64,000 nucleotides of DNA, taken from NCBI GenBank assembly GCA_963573385.1, contig CAUYLG010051145.1, forward strand, positions 27,621 through 91,620, in the 5' to 3' direction. Source of the DNA: Cacajao melanocephalus (taxonomy: Eukaryota > Chordata > Mammalia > Primates > Pitheciidae). Made by a program: the position numbers and the translations under genes. Below are positions 35,289-47,769 of this stretch, piece after piece. Within the stretch, counting starts at the first letter, position 1. Each line of letters begins with the position of its first letter. The notes beneath the pieces were generated by a model, which was not told the DNA's origin, ran no database searches, and was given only the letters and a program-made list of their open reading frames with translations.

Positions 35289-36130
35289 AAAAATGGGCAA
35301 GGGTCTTAAAATAAGTTACTTCACAAAAGAGCATATACAAGGAGCCAATAAACATATGAGATGATGCTCAATCTCATAAATCCTTAGGGAAACACAAAAC
35401 TTCAATGAGATCCCTACCAGAATAGCTAAAATTAAAGCCTAACAATTCCAAGTGCTAAAAAGGATATGAGCAACTTCGATTTTTACATGATGCTAGTAAG
35501 AGTATAAATTAGTATGAAACACATTGACAAACATTGGCATTAGCTAATACAATGGAAAATACACTTTACAGACTAGCAATTTCATATCTAGCTATGCATA
35601 TTTGTATACTAATAAATATATATAAAATGTTCATATCAGGATTATTTATAATAGTCCTAAACTTAAAACTATTTAAGTGTTCATCAGTTGTAAAATGGAT
35701 AGTGATATACTCATATAATGGAATATTATATAACAGTGAAAAGGATTACAGTTAATTTTTCAGTCAAATGGTAAATGTTGGGCAATAAAAGTCAGATTTA
35801 AAGAATGCATGCTATATTATTCCAATTATATAATGCTTTAAAAGAGACAAAACTAAACAATAACACAATTTATAGTTCATAGGAGACAAATGTATGAAGA
35901 AAAACAAGGCAGTGATAACTAAAAAGGTCAGAACCCCTGGTTACATTTAGCAGGGAGAGAGGAGATTATAATGGGGAAGGGACAGCCAGGAGCCTTCTGG
36001 AACACTGGCAAAGTTTTATTTCTTGACCTGAGTGGTAATTACATGACAGTTTGCTATACAGTAATTAATCAGTTAGTACACTTATGTTTTATGGACTTAT
36101 TTTTAGCATGGTATATTCTATAAAGAAACT
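35289..36130 (+). mobile_element. Old L1 (L1M), 3' part
   Basis: Resumes with 'aaaatgggcaagggtcttaa' and 'aaacatatgagatgatgctc', then the 3' UTR: 'gggaagggacagccaggagc', 'ttatttcttgacctgagtgg', 'cagttagtacacttatg'. Completes the ~3.9 kb L1M locus. Confidence 0.8.
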
Positions 36131-37052
36131 GTTAAAGAGACAGAGGCATCATGGGAGTTCAAGAGTGACATTTATAAATCTGTTGCTTACAACCCAGTCA
36201 GCCCATTATAGCTTCCCAGGTGATACCTCTGCTATTCATCTGTGAAGCAAAAGACGAGTTGACCAGATAACTGTTAAATCTTTCTTTATCATTTTGGGGT
36301 GTTAAGGGTAAAAGTAGAATGCTAGCACAATAATTCTGGCCCACAGACCAAATAATGAGCCCTAGGATTAATAGGAAATGACTATTTTCACAGTCATTTG
36401 ATGGAACAGATTGAGGTTTGGATGTGATTTGAGTAGCAACCCACGTTAGCTAAGGTGCTCAGTCATGCCAAAGATGTGTCCCTGTTTTGCAGACCTGTCA
36501 GCAGTAAACACAGCAGAATGCCAACCAGGAGATGCCTACACCTTATCAGTTTATTCCCATGTGCTGGTCCCCATCCTATTTTTGTGTGTAACAAGAAGAG
36601 TGTTTATCTAATTCAAAGCCTGCTCAATGTATCTAGGGATGAATTAGAATTGCTTGTAATTCTGTGTAACACATGTCCTGTTGTCACCATAAAACATTTC
36701 TGTAAAAACAAAATTTGGGGATGAACCACCCTCCTGTAATGATTTGGAAGACCACCCTCTAATAAAAATGTGTCAATCTGAGAAATCCTTAAAGACTAGT
36801 ATGAAATTTATATGATACACATAAGGGAAATTTATTTGGCTTTCTTATGTGAATGAGGTGTAAGTATCCCAATAAGCCATGCTACTTACAATGCACATAC
36901 ATTGGCCTTTGTATATTGAAGAAGCTAATTTATTGGTATATCATTCATTCAACTTCACTATTTCTCTGTCAGTCTTTCAATGAAATTAACATTAACAATC
37001 TAATTATTCCCAACCATAGTTATAGAAACAAAGGTTGTTTGACCAGAGGTCA
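36131..37052. other. No recognised feature
   Basis: Unique-looking sequence. The open frame 36455-36724 has no recognisable motif. Confidence 0.45.
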
Positions 37053-37135
37053 CACCTGGAGAGCTTTTTAAAAAGTAATGCTCTCCAAGCTCTACCCTAG
37101 ATTCAGGGTATCAAAATTTGTCAATATTGCATGAT
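37053..37135 (+). mobile_element. MER5A-type DNA transposon fragment
   Basis: 'cacctggagagctttttaaa' and 'accctagattcagggtatca' match part of the short hAT element MER5A. Confidence 0.6.
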
Positions 37136-37149
37136 ATTATTTTATTTAT

Positions 37150-37245
37150 TTTTTTCTGCTTGCCCCCTCCTCTCTACTAGAATATAAGCTTCATGAAAAC
37201 ACAGACCTCTGGACCTAGTTCACCCTTGTCTGCCAACACATAGAA
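37150..37245 (+). mobile_element. L2 LINE 3' end, left part, split by hAT element
   Basis: 'ctactagaatataagcttca' and 'gaaaacacagacctctggac' are L2. The element resumes at 37464 with 'tagctagcatggagtaggct'. Confidence 0.75.
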
Positions 37246-37463
37246 CAAAGGTTGGCAACTGTGGTCTTTGAGCCAAATCCAGCCCACCTGCCTGGGTTTA
37301 TAAAGTTGTATTGGAACGCAGCATTACCCATCGATTTACTTACTATCCATGGCTGCTTTCATGCCTCTGTGCAAGTTGAGTAGTTGGTGACAGAGACCAT
37401 CTGGCCTGCAAAATCCAAAATATTTACTGTCTGTCCCTTTACAGAAACCACGTGCTGACCCCG
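37246..37463 (+). mobile_element. Short hAT-type (MER family) DNA transposon
   Basis: Same family as 25746-25970: 'gttggcaactgtggtctttg', 'ataaagttgtattggaacgc', 'ctatccatggctgctttcat', 'gtgacagagaccatctggcc', 'actgtctgtccctttacaga'. The flanking 8-mers acatagaa (37238-37245) and atttagaa (37464-37471) match at 6 of 8. Nested in an L2. Confidence 0.82.
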
Positions 37464-37535
37464 ATTTAGAAAAATAGCTAGCATGGAGTAGGCTCTCTAT
37501 ATGTGTTGAATGTTGAATGAATGAAATAATCATTT
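37464..37535 (+). mobile_element. L2 LINE 3' end, right part
   Basis: 'catggagtaggctctctata' and 'tgttgaatgaatgaaat' finish the L2 broken at 37245. Confidence 0.75.
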
Positions 37536-38291
37536 GTTAGTGCCTCTCAGCAGCTCTCTTTTGCTCAAATAAATTTCTTTTTCCATGTTACCCTTAATTA
37601 ATTGTTTTATTACACTGTGGTCTCTTCTTGGAAACTTACTCCCCTCATTGCATTATTAAGTGCCCTTCATTTTCCCTTGGAGCCAGTCTGGGGTTTGGGT
37701 TATGCTAAAGTACAATGAGATATGGGAAGATATGAATCAATTTACGTACAACTTCTGAGGAGCACATTAATTACGTACTATGAGATTTTTTTCCCAAGCT
37801 CGCTTTCATTCTCAGAGGAGTGGCAACAGTGCATCAGATTACAAGTTAAATGGAAAGCCAAGTTAATAAGGATGGGATGCGGTATATTAGAGTGGCGGAT
37901 ATGATTTGCTATAATCCCCAACTGAATTCAATGATAGGTTATCAGCATTCAGGGATGAAGTACACTATCTTTCAATAGATAGTAAAAGCACAGTGAACTA
38001 TTTCTAGGTTTGTAATCCCATTAACTCTCTATATAACATGGGGTAGTGGGCTACTTCTGCAAATGAGAGTTTCACAGTTTCCTCTTTAGTAACCAGAAAA
38101 ATCTGGGTTCATTGATGTTTATAGTTCCTTATAATTATATTGCTTTATAAATAGGGAACACAATAACAAATAGCCAGAAACTATAATGGAATCATAGCTT
38201 ATTGTAAGGGTTATGTCTTAAAATTTTTCATTAATTCATAATGCAACTTTTCATATAGTCAAAATTACCTTTGATCTTTATGTGGCTAATA
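37536..38291. other. No recognised feature
   Basis: Unique-looking AT-rich sequence. Confidence 0.45.
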
Positions 38292-38441
38292 CATTTTTTT
38301 AAATTGTGGTAAAATACACACAGCATGCAATTTACTACCACAACCATTTTTAAGTGTACAGTTCAGTAGTGTTAATTACATTTCTACTGTTAGGTGATCA
38401 ATCTCCAGAGCTTTTCATTTTGCAAAACTGAAACTCTATAC
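38292..38441 (-). mobile_element. L1M 3' UTR, left part, split by MER1A
   Basis: 'aaattgtggtaaaatacaca', 'atttttaagtgtacagttca' and 'tgcaaaactgaaactctata' are the reverse L1MA/MB 3' end. It resumes at 38963. Confidence 0.85.
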
Positions 38442-38962
38442 CAGTAGTCCCCAACCTTCTTGGCATCAGGAACCGGTTTTGTGGAAGACAGTTTTTTCAT
38501 GGACCAAGGGTGGGATGGTTTTGAGATAATTCGAGTGCATTACATTTATTGTGTACTTTATTTCTATGATTATTACATTGTAATATGTAATGAAATAATT
38601 ATACTACTCACCATAAGTAGAATCAGTGGGAGCCCTGAGCTTGTTTTCCTGCAACTAGATAGCCCCATCTGGGGGTGATGGGAGACAGTGGCAGATCATC
38701 AGGCATTAGATTCTCAAGAGCACACAACCTAGATCCCTCACATGCACAGTTCATAATAGGATTCTCACTCCCATAAGAATCTAATGCTGCCACTGATCCG
38801 ACAGAAGGTGGAGGTCAGGCTCTAATGCCAGCTATGGCAAGCAGCTGTAAATACAGATGAAGCTTTGCTTGCTCACCTGCCACTCACCTCCTGCTGTGTG
38901 GCCCAGTTCCTAATAGGTCACAAACTGGTACCAGTCTGTGGCTCAGGGTTTAGGGACCCCTG
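38442..38962 (+). mobile_element. MER1A non-autonomous hAT-Charlie transposon
   Basis: Starts CAGTAGTCCCCAACC and ends TTAGGGACCCCTG, with 'aggaaccggttttgtggaag', 'tgcaactagatagccccatc', 'ctaatgctgccactgatcc'. Length 521 bp. Flanking 8-mers ctctatac (38434-38441) / ctctattt (38963-38970) match at 6 of 8, centred on TCTA as usual for hAT. Closer to consensus than the copy at 2879-3407. Inserted into an L1M, so it is younger than that L1. Confidence 0.92.
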
Positions 38963-40341
38963 CTCTATTTCTTTCAACAACTCTCTATTTCCTCCTCTCC
39001 CCTAGGCCCTGGCAACCACCATGCTACCTTCTGTTTCTATACATTTGACTATGGTAGATACTTCAAATAACTAGAATCATACAGTATTTGTCTCTTTTGT
39101 GATTGGCTTATTTCACTTAGCATAATGTACTCATAGTTCATCCATGTTGTTACATATAGGAAGATTTCCTTCCTTTTAAGGCTGAATGATACACCATTGT
39201 GTGTATATACTGCATTTTACTTATCCATTCATCTGTGGATAGACACTCAGGTCACTTCCACCTTTGCACTATTGTGAATAATGCAGCTATGAACACAGAT
39301 GTACAATTATCTTTCTGAGATCACACTCTCATTTTTTGGGTACATACACAGAAATGGAATTGCCAAATCATATGGTAATTCTATTTTTAAATTTTTGAGG
39401 AACCCGCACACTATTTTTCATAGTGGCAACATCATTTTTCATTCCTACCAACAGTGTACAAAGGATCGAATTTTTCTGTATTTTTGCTGAAACTTATTTT
39501 CTGTTTTTTAGGGTTTTTAAAAATAGCAGCCATAGATATAAGGTAGTATCTCATTATGGTTTTGATTTGCATTTCCCTAATGATTACTAACATTGAGGAT
39601 CTTTTCTTGTGCCTATCAGCCATTTGTATACATTCTCTGGAGAAACATCTGTTCAAGTCTTTGCCTAATTTTTAATCAAGCTGTTTGGTTTTGTTGTTGA
39701 TCTTGTTGCACAGTGGGAGTACTTTATACATTCTATTAACTCTATATCAGATCCATGATTTGCAAATATTTTCTCTTATTCCATACATTGCCTTTCCATG
39801 CTTGATTTTTCCTTTGGTGCACGTAAGTTTTTAATTTTGATGTAGTCTAATTTATCTACTTTTACTTTTGTTGCTTGTGCTGCTGGTGTCATATCCAAGG
39901 AATCATTGCTAAAATCTAATGTTGAGAAGCTTTGCCCTATTCTTTCTTCTAAGCTTTTAAGTTTAGGTCTTTGATCCACTTTGAATTAATTTTTGTATAT
40001 GGTATATGGAAAGTGTCCAACTTCATTTTTTTTTCTTTCTGCATGTGGATATCCAGTTTTCTCAACACTATTTGTGGGAAAAATTTGTCCTTTTCACATC
40101 GAATGATCTTGCAGCTTCGTCAAAAATCATTTGATCAGAAATATGAGGGTTTATTTCTGAGCTCTCTTTTTTATTCTATTTGTCTATATATCTGTCTTTA
40201 TGCCAGTGCCACACTGTTTTTATTACTGTAGTTGTATAATAATTAGTTTGAAACTAGGAAATGTGGGACCTCCAAACTTGTTCTTCTTTTTCAAGATTTT
40301 TTTGGGTTACCCATACAGTTTTATATGCCTAGTGTGACCTA
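38963..40341 (-). mobile_element. L1M ORF2 3' region and 3' UTR, right part
   Basis: Reverse L1: 'taggccctggcaaccaccat', 'ttggcttatttcacttagca', 'tctcattatggttttgattt', 'aatcattgctaaaatctaat', 'cactgtttttattactgtag'. Ends near the 41-bp tandem repeat. Minus-strand frames such as 39776-39979 are ORF2 remnants broken by stops. Confidence 0.88.
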
Positions 40342-40382
40342 TTTGGGTTACCCATACAGTTTTATATGCTTAGTGTCTTGCA
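40301..40382. repeat. 41-bp tandem duplication
   Basis: 'tttgggttacccatacag' starts at 40301 and again at 40342. The first 35 bases of the two units differ at one position and the last six diverge. It lies at the 5' edge of the L1M fragment. Confidence 0.95.
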
Positions 40383-40640
40383 ACTCTATAAAGTAAATAT
40401 TAGGTATACTAAAGTTTGATAACTATTGACATAGGTTAAAGTCAGGGGGGAAAAAGGAGCATCCATATGCAAATGTCTGCTAGGAGTTTTCAGTCCATTG
40501 TTCCTTTAAGAGAACTATGAAATCCTTAAAAGTCAGAGTAGGGTAGGATGTGGAAGAGTGGTAGAAAATGCTCAAGTGGTCTCGCTTCCCTGCCAGATTT
40601 TGTTATTTAGTTTTCATAGTAAGCCTCCACATTTCCTCTT

Positions 40641-40936
40641 CTTTTTTATTTTTGAGACAGAGTCTCATTCTGTTGCCCAGGCTGGAATGCAGTGGTGCAA
40701 TGTTGGCTCACTGCAACCTCTGCCTCCCTGGGTTCAAGTGATTCTCGTGCCTCAGCCTCCCAGCTAGCTGGGATTACAGGTGTACACTACCACACCTGGC
40801 TAATTTTTTCATTTTTAGTAGAGATGGAGTTTTTCCATGTTGGCCATGTTGGTCTCAAACTCCCGACTTCCAGTGATCCGCTCACCTCAGCCTCCCAAAG
40901 TGCTGGGATTACAGGTGTAAGCCACTGCGCCTGGCC
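40641..40936 (-). mobile_element. Alu SINE (AluS-like), full length
   Basis: T-rich tail, then 'ttgagacagagtctcattct', 'ctcactgcaacctctgcctc', 'agtagagatggagtttttcc', ending 'gccactgcgcctggcc'. Confidence 0.95.
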
Positions 40937-42349
40937 CACCTCTATATTTTTATGTAAATCTCTTTGCCTTAGTGAGGGTTACAGAGATGATACAGCCTTA
41001 TCATACCTGAGGTGAGGTTCATAAGGAAAAGGTTTCTTAAAGAAAAAGGCCACATGAAGAGAAAACACTACCTAACTTAATGTTTCTGTGCAACGGCTAT
41101 TTATTGTGTGCCTGCTCTTTTATGAAAATTTATAGAAGAACATGTTTTCTCATGAGTCTTTGGGGATCATTATTATAAACCCATGGTAGGGGATATTCTC
41201 AGGGGATTTCATTCTTCTAAAAAAATAAAGAGGACTGTCTGAAATGCTAAAGGCATTAATATATTTTTCCCAGGTACCTATCGCCTTTAGGAATGTGATG
41301 ATTATTTCCAGTTTTTACAGATACATACCTGAAAGGCTAATTAAAGACCATTTAAGAATGTTATACATGACTTAGATGGAGGCCTAAATAAGATTCAAAT
41401 TCTGTACAGAGTCAAAAGTCTCCTCTTTCTTACAGTCACTTTTTATTTTGTCTCAGCTCATGTCCATTACTGAGTCATCAGTATTGGGATGAAAAGCCAG
41501 GATATAGATTTCTCCAAGGAAAAGTGTATTTTAGTTCTCTTTGCTAATGTTTCAATGCAGGCTGAAAAATGCTTTTTATAATGCATTTTATTCTAATTAT
41601 TCATAGGACACATTTTAATTTAGAACTTCCAAATATTGTACATTAATATGTGTGTGTATGTGTGTGTGTATATATGTATTATGTATATACTTCTAAGCAG
41701 AGCTGAGACCTCCTATGAGTTAATGCAAGTCATTCTGGCTCAATAATTCTTAAATGATAGAGAGAAAATTAGACGATTTCTCCGTGTTTTTGAAAACTCT
41801 GGCAGAACTCATTATTCTGTGTCGGTGGATCTTTCACATATGCAAGCTTATTTTTGATGTTCCAAGAAATCTGAAGTTCACTAACAAGGTTTTTGAAGAA
41901 CACTCTTGAACTGAATGTACAGGCTGTAGTTGAATAAGAACAGTGTGTTTGGAGTGCAAATGAACCAGCTGGGATACTAAATTCTTCTGGTGTCCCTAAT
42001 TCAATAACATGAGTTGTTCTAATTCTTGTAAAATTAGGTAGTGTTCATGGCAGAATATAAAAATACTAATATGTAAATGTACATAATTTACTATTTTGTT
42101 CAACTTCATACTTTTGTCATCTAGATCAATCAAAATGTAGCATATGCTTCCTTTTAGCAATTGACAATGAATTCAAAGGGGAGTGTCCATTCCTTTCAAA
42201 GTTTAAGTATGGTTCTTACTTACAGTGTCTATAATTTTGTGGGGAGACATCCTGGAATGAGTCCTGCAGTTTTGCAGGGAGGCATCTTTGAATCATGGAG
42301 GGAATATTAATTGTAGGATGTTTATAACTATATAGAGGTATTTTGTATT
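40937..42349. other. Unique sequence with one TG/TA tract
   Basis: No repeat recognised except (TG)n/(TA)n at 41647-41690. Confidence 0.45.
41647..41690. repeat. (TG)n(TA)n microsatellite
   Basis: Interrupted TG repeats followed by TATATG units. Confidence 0.9.
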
Positions 42350-42565
42350 TATTAATAATGCCAACTAATATTTATAGAACACTCAATATACTCTCAAAAC
42401 TAGGCACTCTGCTAAGCCCTTAGTTATATTGTTCTTTTATGTTCACAGCTATTTCATGAGGTGGGTACTCTTTTTAGCTCCATTTTATGGAGAAACAAAT
42501 TAAGGTCTGATAGTAAGTTGGGGATCTGGGATTCAAACCTCATTCTATCTAACTCAAGAGTCAAA
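42350..42565 (-). mobile_element. MIR SINE
   Basis: 'ctaggcactctgctaagccc', 'tttcatgaggtgggtactct', 'ccattttatggagaaacaaa' and 'gggattcaaacctcattcta' span the reverse MIR. Confidence 0.85.
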
Positions 42566-43192
42566 TTTTCATGATGCTCCTCTCCGTCTAGGTCTCTGAT
42601 ATGACTGTTCTTTATATTATTTAGTTCTGAGGCTTTCTATATAATTTAACTTTCCTAATGATTTTGAAGATTTGCCATTCTATTGTATGGCCAGCATTTC
42701 ATGTCCACATTGACAATGACACCAACACTAGGAGAAGTGATCCTTGCAATGTACAGATTTCATGTTTATAAACACACTTGACCAGAAGAGGGTTCTGTCT
42801 TCTATGTAATGCTGGTTATCAAAAATTAAATAATCACATGTTCTAGAGGAAGCGAAGATTGAAAAAGAATCACAAATGAAGATAAAAGAACAAAAAGATT
42901 ATATGGATCTAAACATAAATGTGCAACTTAAGGAATCCAAATGACAGGAACACTTAACCCTGTATGAGGGAGAAAATGAGTTAAATGTGAATTTAAGATC
43001 ATGTCCTAATGAAATTCAATGTCAAGTTCAACCTAATAGTTTGTTATTGGCATACTTTATGTTTGTTTTGTAAAAGGCAAAGCCTGAAAAAAGCAAATTG
43101 CTTATAATTCCATAAATAGAACTTGAAATAAATAAGAAATTCATTTTTATATGAAGATTGCAGTTGCTCTTACCTTAACTTGCTTTATGTCA

Positions 43193-43319
43193 TGTATATA
43201 TATGTGTGTGTGTATTATACACCAGATTTTTACATTTTCATGTGTGCATCTGTATTTTACATGTGTATATATGAAATATGTAAATGCTTTACACACTCAC
43301 ACATACACACACACACACC
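43193..43319. repeat. TG-rich and CA-rich microsatellite pair
   Basis: (TA)(TG) at 43193-43217 and (CA)n at 43291-43319, about 70 bases apart and complementary in composition, so together they form a loose inverted repeat. Confidence 0.8.
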
Positions 43320-43417
43320 AAGTTTTCTTGACTCATTGGGGGAGAGGTGGCTAACCTAACAGAAAGAGCAGTAAAGAAAAAAAACAACCCTTTACTTTCA
43401 AAAGTCCGTCTGTAGAT

Positions 43418-43462
43418 TTCTTCCTTTCTCCCTTCCTCCCTTCCTTCTTTCCCTCCCTACCC
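43418..43462. repeat. (CCTT)n pyrimidine tract
   Basis: 'ttcctttctcccttcctccc' continuing as 'ttccttctttccctcccta'. Confidence 0.9.
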
Positions 43463-44907
43463 CAGACATTTCTTGCACAAATGTTTCCTCTTGCCTTAGG
43501 AAAATGCATGATTTCTCTCTTGATGACATTCCACCAAGCTCCTTCTCAGGTTCACATCCTTAAATGCTAATATGCTTTGTGAGTGCAGAAGAGTGGAGGA
43601 AGGTAGAGGCACTCATCAGGGAGAAGGGTCAACAGGAGCACAGAGAGTGGGCTGTTGCCTTTGGGATAGCATTTAAGGGCTTGACAAAGGTTCCACTTGG
43701 TTTACACATTTCCCAAAGTGCCTGGGGAGGAGGGATGTTGTCCAGTAGAACCACATGGGTGAAGGACACTGAAGAGGAACATGGAGAGAATGGAAAACAG
43801 TCATTTCCTCTTGCGCAACTTTGCCCTAGTCTAGAGGAGCCCTGCCTGAGACAACACAGAACTTTCCCTACTATATTGGCCAAGAAAATATAGTGGGTAG
43901 ACATGTGTGCAGTGATCTCCAGTCTGGTAAGCCTTCTTCATTTGTCTGAAAAGAGATGGTCTGCCTTTGATAGTTTTCATTAAATAGTTGAATCTATTTA
44001 ATTCAGCATGATTTTATCTCTTCCCAATTAATACAGTGGCTTGCTCTAAAGTTGCCTTTAGTAACTATCTGGTTTAACATTGTGTCCATTGGAAGTATTT
44101 CTAAATCCATATATTTGTTCATCTTAAATTTGGTTTCAGATTACATAATAAACTGATTATTGGTCCTGCTACAATAAGCCACTTTTGTTTTCTACAACCA
44201 GATGCTCTAGGAGGATTTCTACTCTGGTTTTATACTCTGATAAAGGGTAACACTTTTTGTTTTTTTTTTTAAGTTTTCTATTGATTCACTGGTCCTTCAG
44301 TAATCTTGAGTATTTATAAAAATGTCCTTGGGTCAGACCATTAGACTATGTAAGGGTATAGAGTCCCTTTAAGGTTGAAATTTTTGAAGTGTTTGCTGAT
44401 TTGATTATCTGTGTTAGCCTTCATGTATAGAGAATTTGAGAATTTTTTTTTAAATTTTGAAGTAAGTTAATTTTTCCCTTCAGCTTAATTAATGAAAGTT
44501 TTAAGCGTGCTGGCTGTAAGCCTTGTCACTCGATGGTAACAGGAATTTTATAATTATTGGGGGATAAAAAATGACAGAAGCTCCTTCTATTTTATCTCTT
44601 TCCATTCTCACTGTTCTTAGTAGCTGATGCACCTTTTCGTAACTCTATACCTTCTGAGCAAACTTTCTGGCTAATATGGGAGTTATCAGATATCTTTATA
44701 TGGTTTGCCTGGAGATGTCCCTATGTGACCCACAAGGATGCTCAGTGGGTTGTAATGTCTCTGAGACTATATATAAAATTGTATGGCATGTACATTTGGG
44801 AGGGAAACCTACTCATAGTACTTTGTTCATTCTTAAATGGAACTATGAACCTCTAAGTTAAGAGTTTGGGCCCTTCCCATGCAAGCGTTTGAGAGTAGGG
44901 GGGAAAT

Positions 44908-45085
44908 AATGATAATAGCTAGTGCTCTACATGTTTAAGACACTGTGCTATGGAATTTACAAATATTATTTAATTCATCAGGCACTCCTTTGTGCCCATG
45001 TTGCAGAGAAGGAAACCAGTGCATGGAGAATTTTATGAATCAGGATTTGAACCAATTAAGTCTAAGTCCAGAGCCTGGGTTCTTA
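44908..45085 (-). mobile_element. MIR SINE
   Basis: 'gataatagctagtgctctac', 'acactgtgctatggaattta', 'catgttgcagagaaggaaac' and 'caggatttgaaccaattaag' follow the reverse MIR. Confidence 0.8.
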
Positions 45086-45429
45086 ACCCCTTGAGTGAAC
45101 AGAAGTTCTGAAACCTGCTCATTCACTACCCACCTGTGACATGTCACTGCAAAAGATAGAACTTTTGCTGTCTTAGAGCTTCCGTAAGTATGGGTAAGGG
45201 GGTAAGAAGGAGTGGAAGGTTAGGGTTGGGGTTTCCTTGGATAAGCTCTGTATTTTCTCTCAGTTTTGGACAGAAGCAAACCAAATCTGCATCCACTTGA
45301 CATTGACTGAGACTCTTGTAATACCTGAATGTGCTTGAAATAGACGTGAAAAGGATGCATATAGTTGGAAGGTGGAAGAAATACTCAGGTTTTCTTCTAG
45401 GCTTGGAGAAGTAGAAAGTATGAGCACAG

Positions 45430-45690
45430 AATCTGGATTCTGGATTCTGACTTCATAGGTTTGAATCTATGAATCTATGCATCCCACTGTCTGTTTCACG
45501 TTGGATGAATTTCAGCACAGTACTTCTCTGTGCCTTAGTTGCCTTGTCTGTAAAGTTGGACTGATAATAATGGTACTTATGTTACTGAATTATTGTGAGG
45601 ATGAAAAGGGCTGATATACATGAAGCACTTAGAACAGACCCTGGTATGTAGCAAGGGCTACCTGTGCTGCTATTGTGATTTTTGTTATTA
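45430..45690 (+). mobile_element. MIR SINE, near full length
   Basis: 'tgtgccttagttgccttgtc', 'tgtaaagttggactgataat', 'gaattattgtgaggatgaaa' and 'gaagcacttagaacagaccc' are in MIR order. Confidence 0.85.
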
Positions 45691-46380
45691 TTATTTCAAG
45701 TGCTACTGCTGCTTGTTGTTTTGAAAACTAGCATTTAAAAGTCTTCAAAAAGTGAAAGTGAATCTCACCACCAAATCTGTTTATTTGGTTTGTGACTTTG
45801 AGCTAAAGGATGTTCTAAATACGCTGGAGGGACATGGCCCCTGCCTGGAGCCATTGTCATATCTGAGATGTGGAAGCCCTTTGTCTTTTTAAGCTCATGT
45901 ATGGAATCCTAGCATGGAGGCGGTCACTGAAAGCACTGGGAGCGTGCTTAAATGCTTGCTAAAAGAATGACTGTGACTGTCTCTGGTGTCCCACATCACA
46001 TCCCATCCTCTAACCCCTCAGTTTAGCCACTGTTGTGGTAGGCAGTGCTGTGTTTGCTCAGACTCACCTCATACGTGTACCTCCTGCCTCAGGTGCACTT
46101 CAATTCTCTTTCTGCTTCAAGTCCTTTTCCAACACTGACGGAGCATGCTGATTAAATGCTCTAAACCTTAAATCTTTTCCTTTAGAAAGGAGGAAATGAT
46201 GAACCCATTACCCTCATCCTCCAGGTAAATTATTCTAGAAAGTGCTCTTTGTGCTTCTCAGTGGCTCTGTGGATTCTCAGCAACCCCTGCTGCCTGCAAC
46301 AGAGACCTTCAAAACACATCCGTTAATTGGTTTTGAGCCTTCTAAAATCAATTAATGATGATGATAGTCATTGTAATAAT
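45691..46380. other. No recognised feature
   Basis: Unique-looking sequence, slightly GC-richer near 45820-46100. Confidence 0.45.
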
Positions 46381-46386
46381 GATAGT

Positions 46387-46420
<34 letters not shown>
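46387..46420. repeat. (ATG)n trinucleotide repeat
   Basis: Eleven uninterrupted TGA/ATG units, within a longer imperfect GAT/AAT-rich region at 46350-46445 that abuts a MIR. Confidence 0.95.
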
Positions 46421-46421
<1 letters not shown>

Positions 46422-46434
46422 AGTAGTGGTAATA

Positions 46435-46650
46435 ATAATGATAGCTACTGTTTATTGTGGTTAGGAAGCTCTACTTTTCCTTGAGTCCTCATAACCAGTC
46501 ACTGATGTAGGGGTAGGTATCATTATTATCATAATTGCTATTCAGGCTTTAAAGCTGGAGAAACAGGCTTGTAGGGGTCACACCATTAATGATCAGTGGA
46601 GCCAAGACTCCAACTCAGGCAGGCTGTCTCCAGAGGTCACACACTTAATT
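46435..46650 (-). mobile_element. MIR SINE
   Basis: 'gatagctactgtttattgtg', 'tccttgagtcctcataacca', 'gctggagaaacaggcttgta' and 'ccaagactccaactcaggca' follow the reverse MIR. Confidence 0.75.
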
Positions 46651-47489
46651 CCATGCAGTCTTTATACTAATCTAACATCTTGCATCCCATTTTAAACTCA
46701 TCATGATTAAAGACCATCCAAATTCAGTTCTAAGCAAGACCCTACATCATACTGTTATGGGACTTTAGAGTGTAATGAATAGAAAATTGTGCACAGCTCC
46801 TGAGGTTAATGGCTATGAGGCAGGACTCCAACCACAACTTTATTAGCCAGGCAACAATTTCATTAAGTAGACAAGCAACTCACAAGGGAACCATGAACAA
46901 GCCGATGTTGTGTTTTAAAGGTCAAAAATTGGTTTCCTGTAGATTTAACTAAGGCAAGAATAAGGTGTGATTTTAAATCAGGAGCTTGATTAGTAGTTAG
47001 AGTGGACTCCCCCACTAAAACATGCATAAATATTGTACCTGATTGTCTATCCAATTCTTATGATTTGTCCTCCCTGCTCTTCTCCCCACCTGATGCAATG
47101 TGGATATGCCCTGTGGAGAGGAAATATTTGGTACTTAGAGCAGGACCTTGGGAATCATTTAGCCATCCTTATCTCTCACTAGGATTCCAATTTTTCTCAC
47201 ATTACTCAGGCTCAGTGAGTCAACGCCAAACTAAGTGCCTCCAGGAAACAGAAAGAAAGAAAAGGAAGCTTTTACTCAAAACTGATTTCTAGAACAAGGT
47301 AGTTCTCCTAGATGAAATGAAAATATTCAGCTTTTATCCTCTGCCACTTAAACTGGACTAGACATTAAATTACCTTAGTAGGTCATCTCTCTAAAAAGAA
47401 TCCCAACTTCTACAAATGATATTATACAAAATGACAAACTAGCATAAACATTTCATAAGGGCTCCCAACTTGTTAGAGTTGGGCTAAGT
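46651..47489. other. No recognised feature
   Basis: Unique-looking sequence. Open frame 47002-47292 (96 codons) has no recognisable motif. Confidence 0.45.
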
Positions 47490-47690
47490 ATTCGACTGGT
47501 GTTGTCCCAAGTAATACTCATGACAAATCTAAGGGAGAGTGGGGCAGGAGGGAAATTGTTGTCTTCTGTCTGGCACAGATAACTTAGCCAGAAATCAGAG
47601 AGGTTAAGCAGTTTGCCTAATATCACACAGCTAGTAAGTGGTAAAGCTGGCATGTAAACCCTATGACTGCCTTGTGTGTTCTCCACTGCT
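47490..47690 (-). mobile_element. MIR SINE
   Basis: 'gagaggttaagcagtttgcc', 'taatatcacacagctagtaa' and 'gtggtaaagctggcatgtaa' are a clear reverse MIR core. Confidence 0.85.
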
Positions 47691-47769
47691 ACTTGCATTT
47701 GGAATTAAAATAGAACCCACACTAGTTGAAGGACTGCTACATCTAATCTCAGCATTTAAAAAGAGCTGT

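Larger units (their letters stand above)
42566..44907. other. Unique sequence with microsatellites
   Basis: No interspersed repeat recognised over 2.3 kb. Plus-strand open frame 43564-43893 (109 codons) overlaps a minus-strand one at 43629-43904. Neither has a known motif or initiation context. Confidence 0.45.

Noticed and set aside
40558..41015. Two plus-strand open frames of 69 and 107 codons
   Set aside because: Derived from the Alu at 40641-40936.
43564..43904. Opposed open frames of 109 and 91 codons
   Set aside because: Overlap each other on opposite strands, lack motifs and splice context, and show no known domain.
46350..46445. Regularly spaced repeat resembling a CRISPR array
   Set aside because: It is a trinucleotide microsatellite without unique spacers, in vertebrate DNA.
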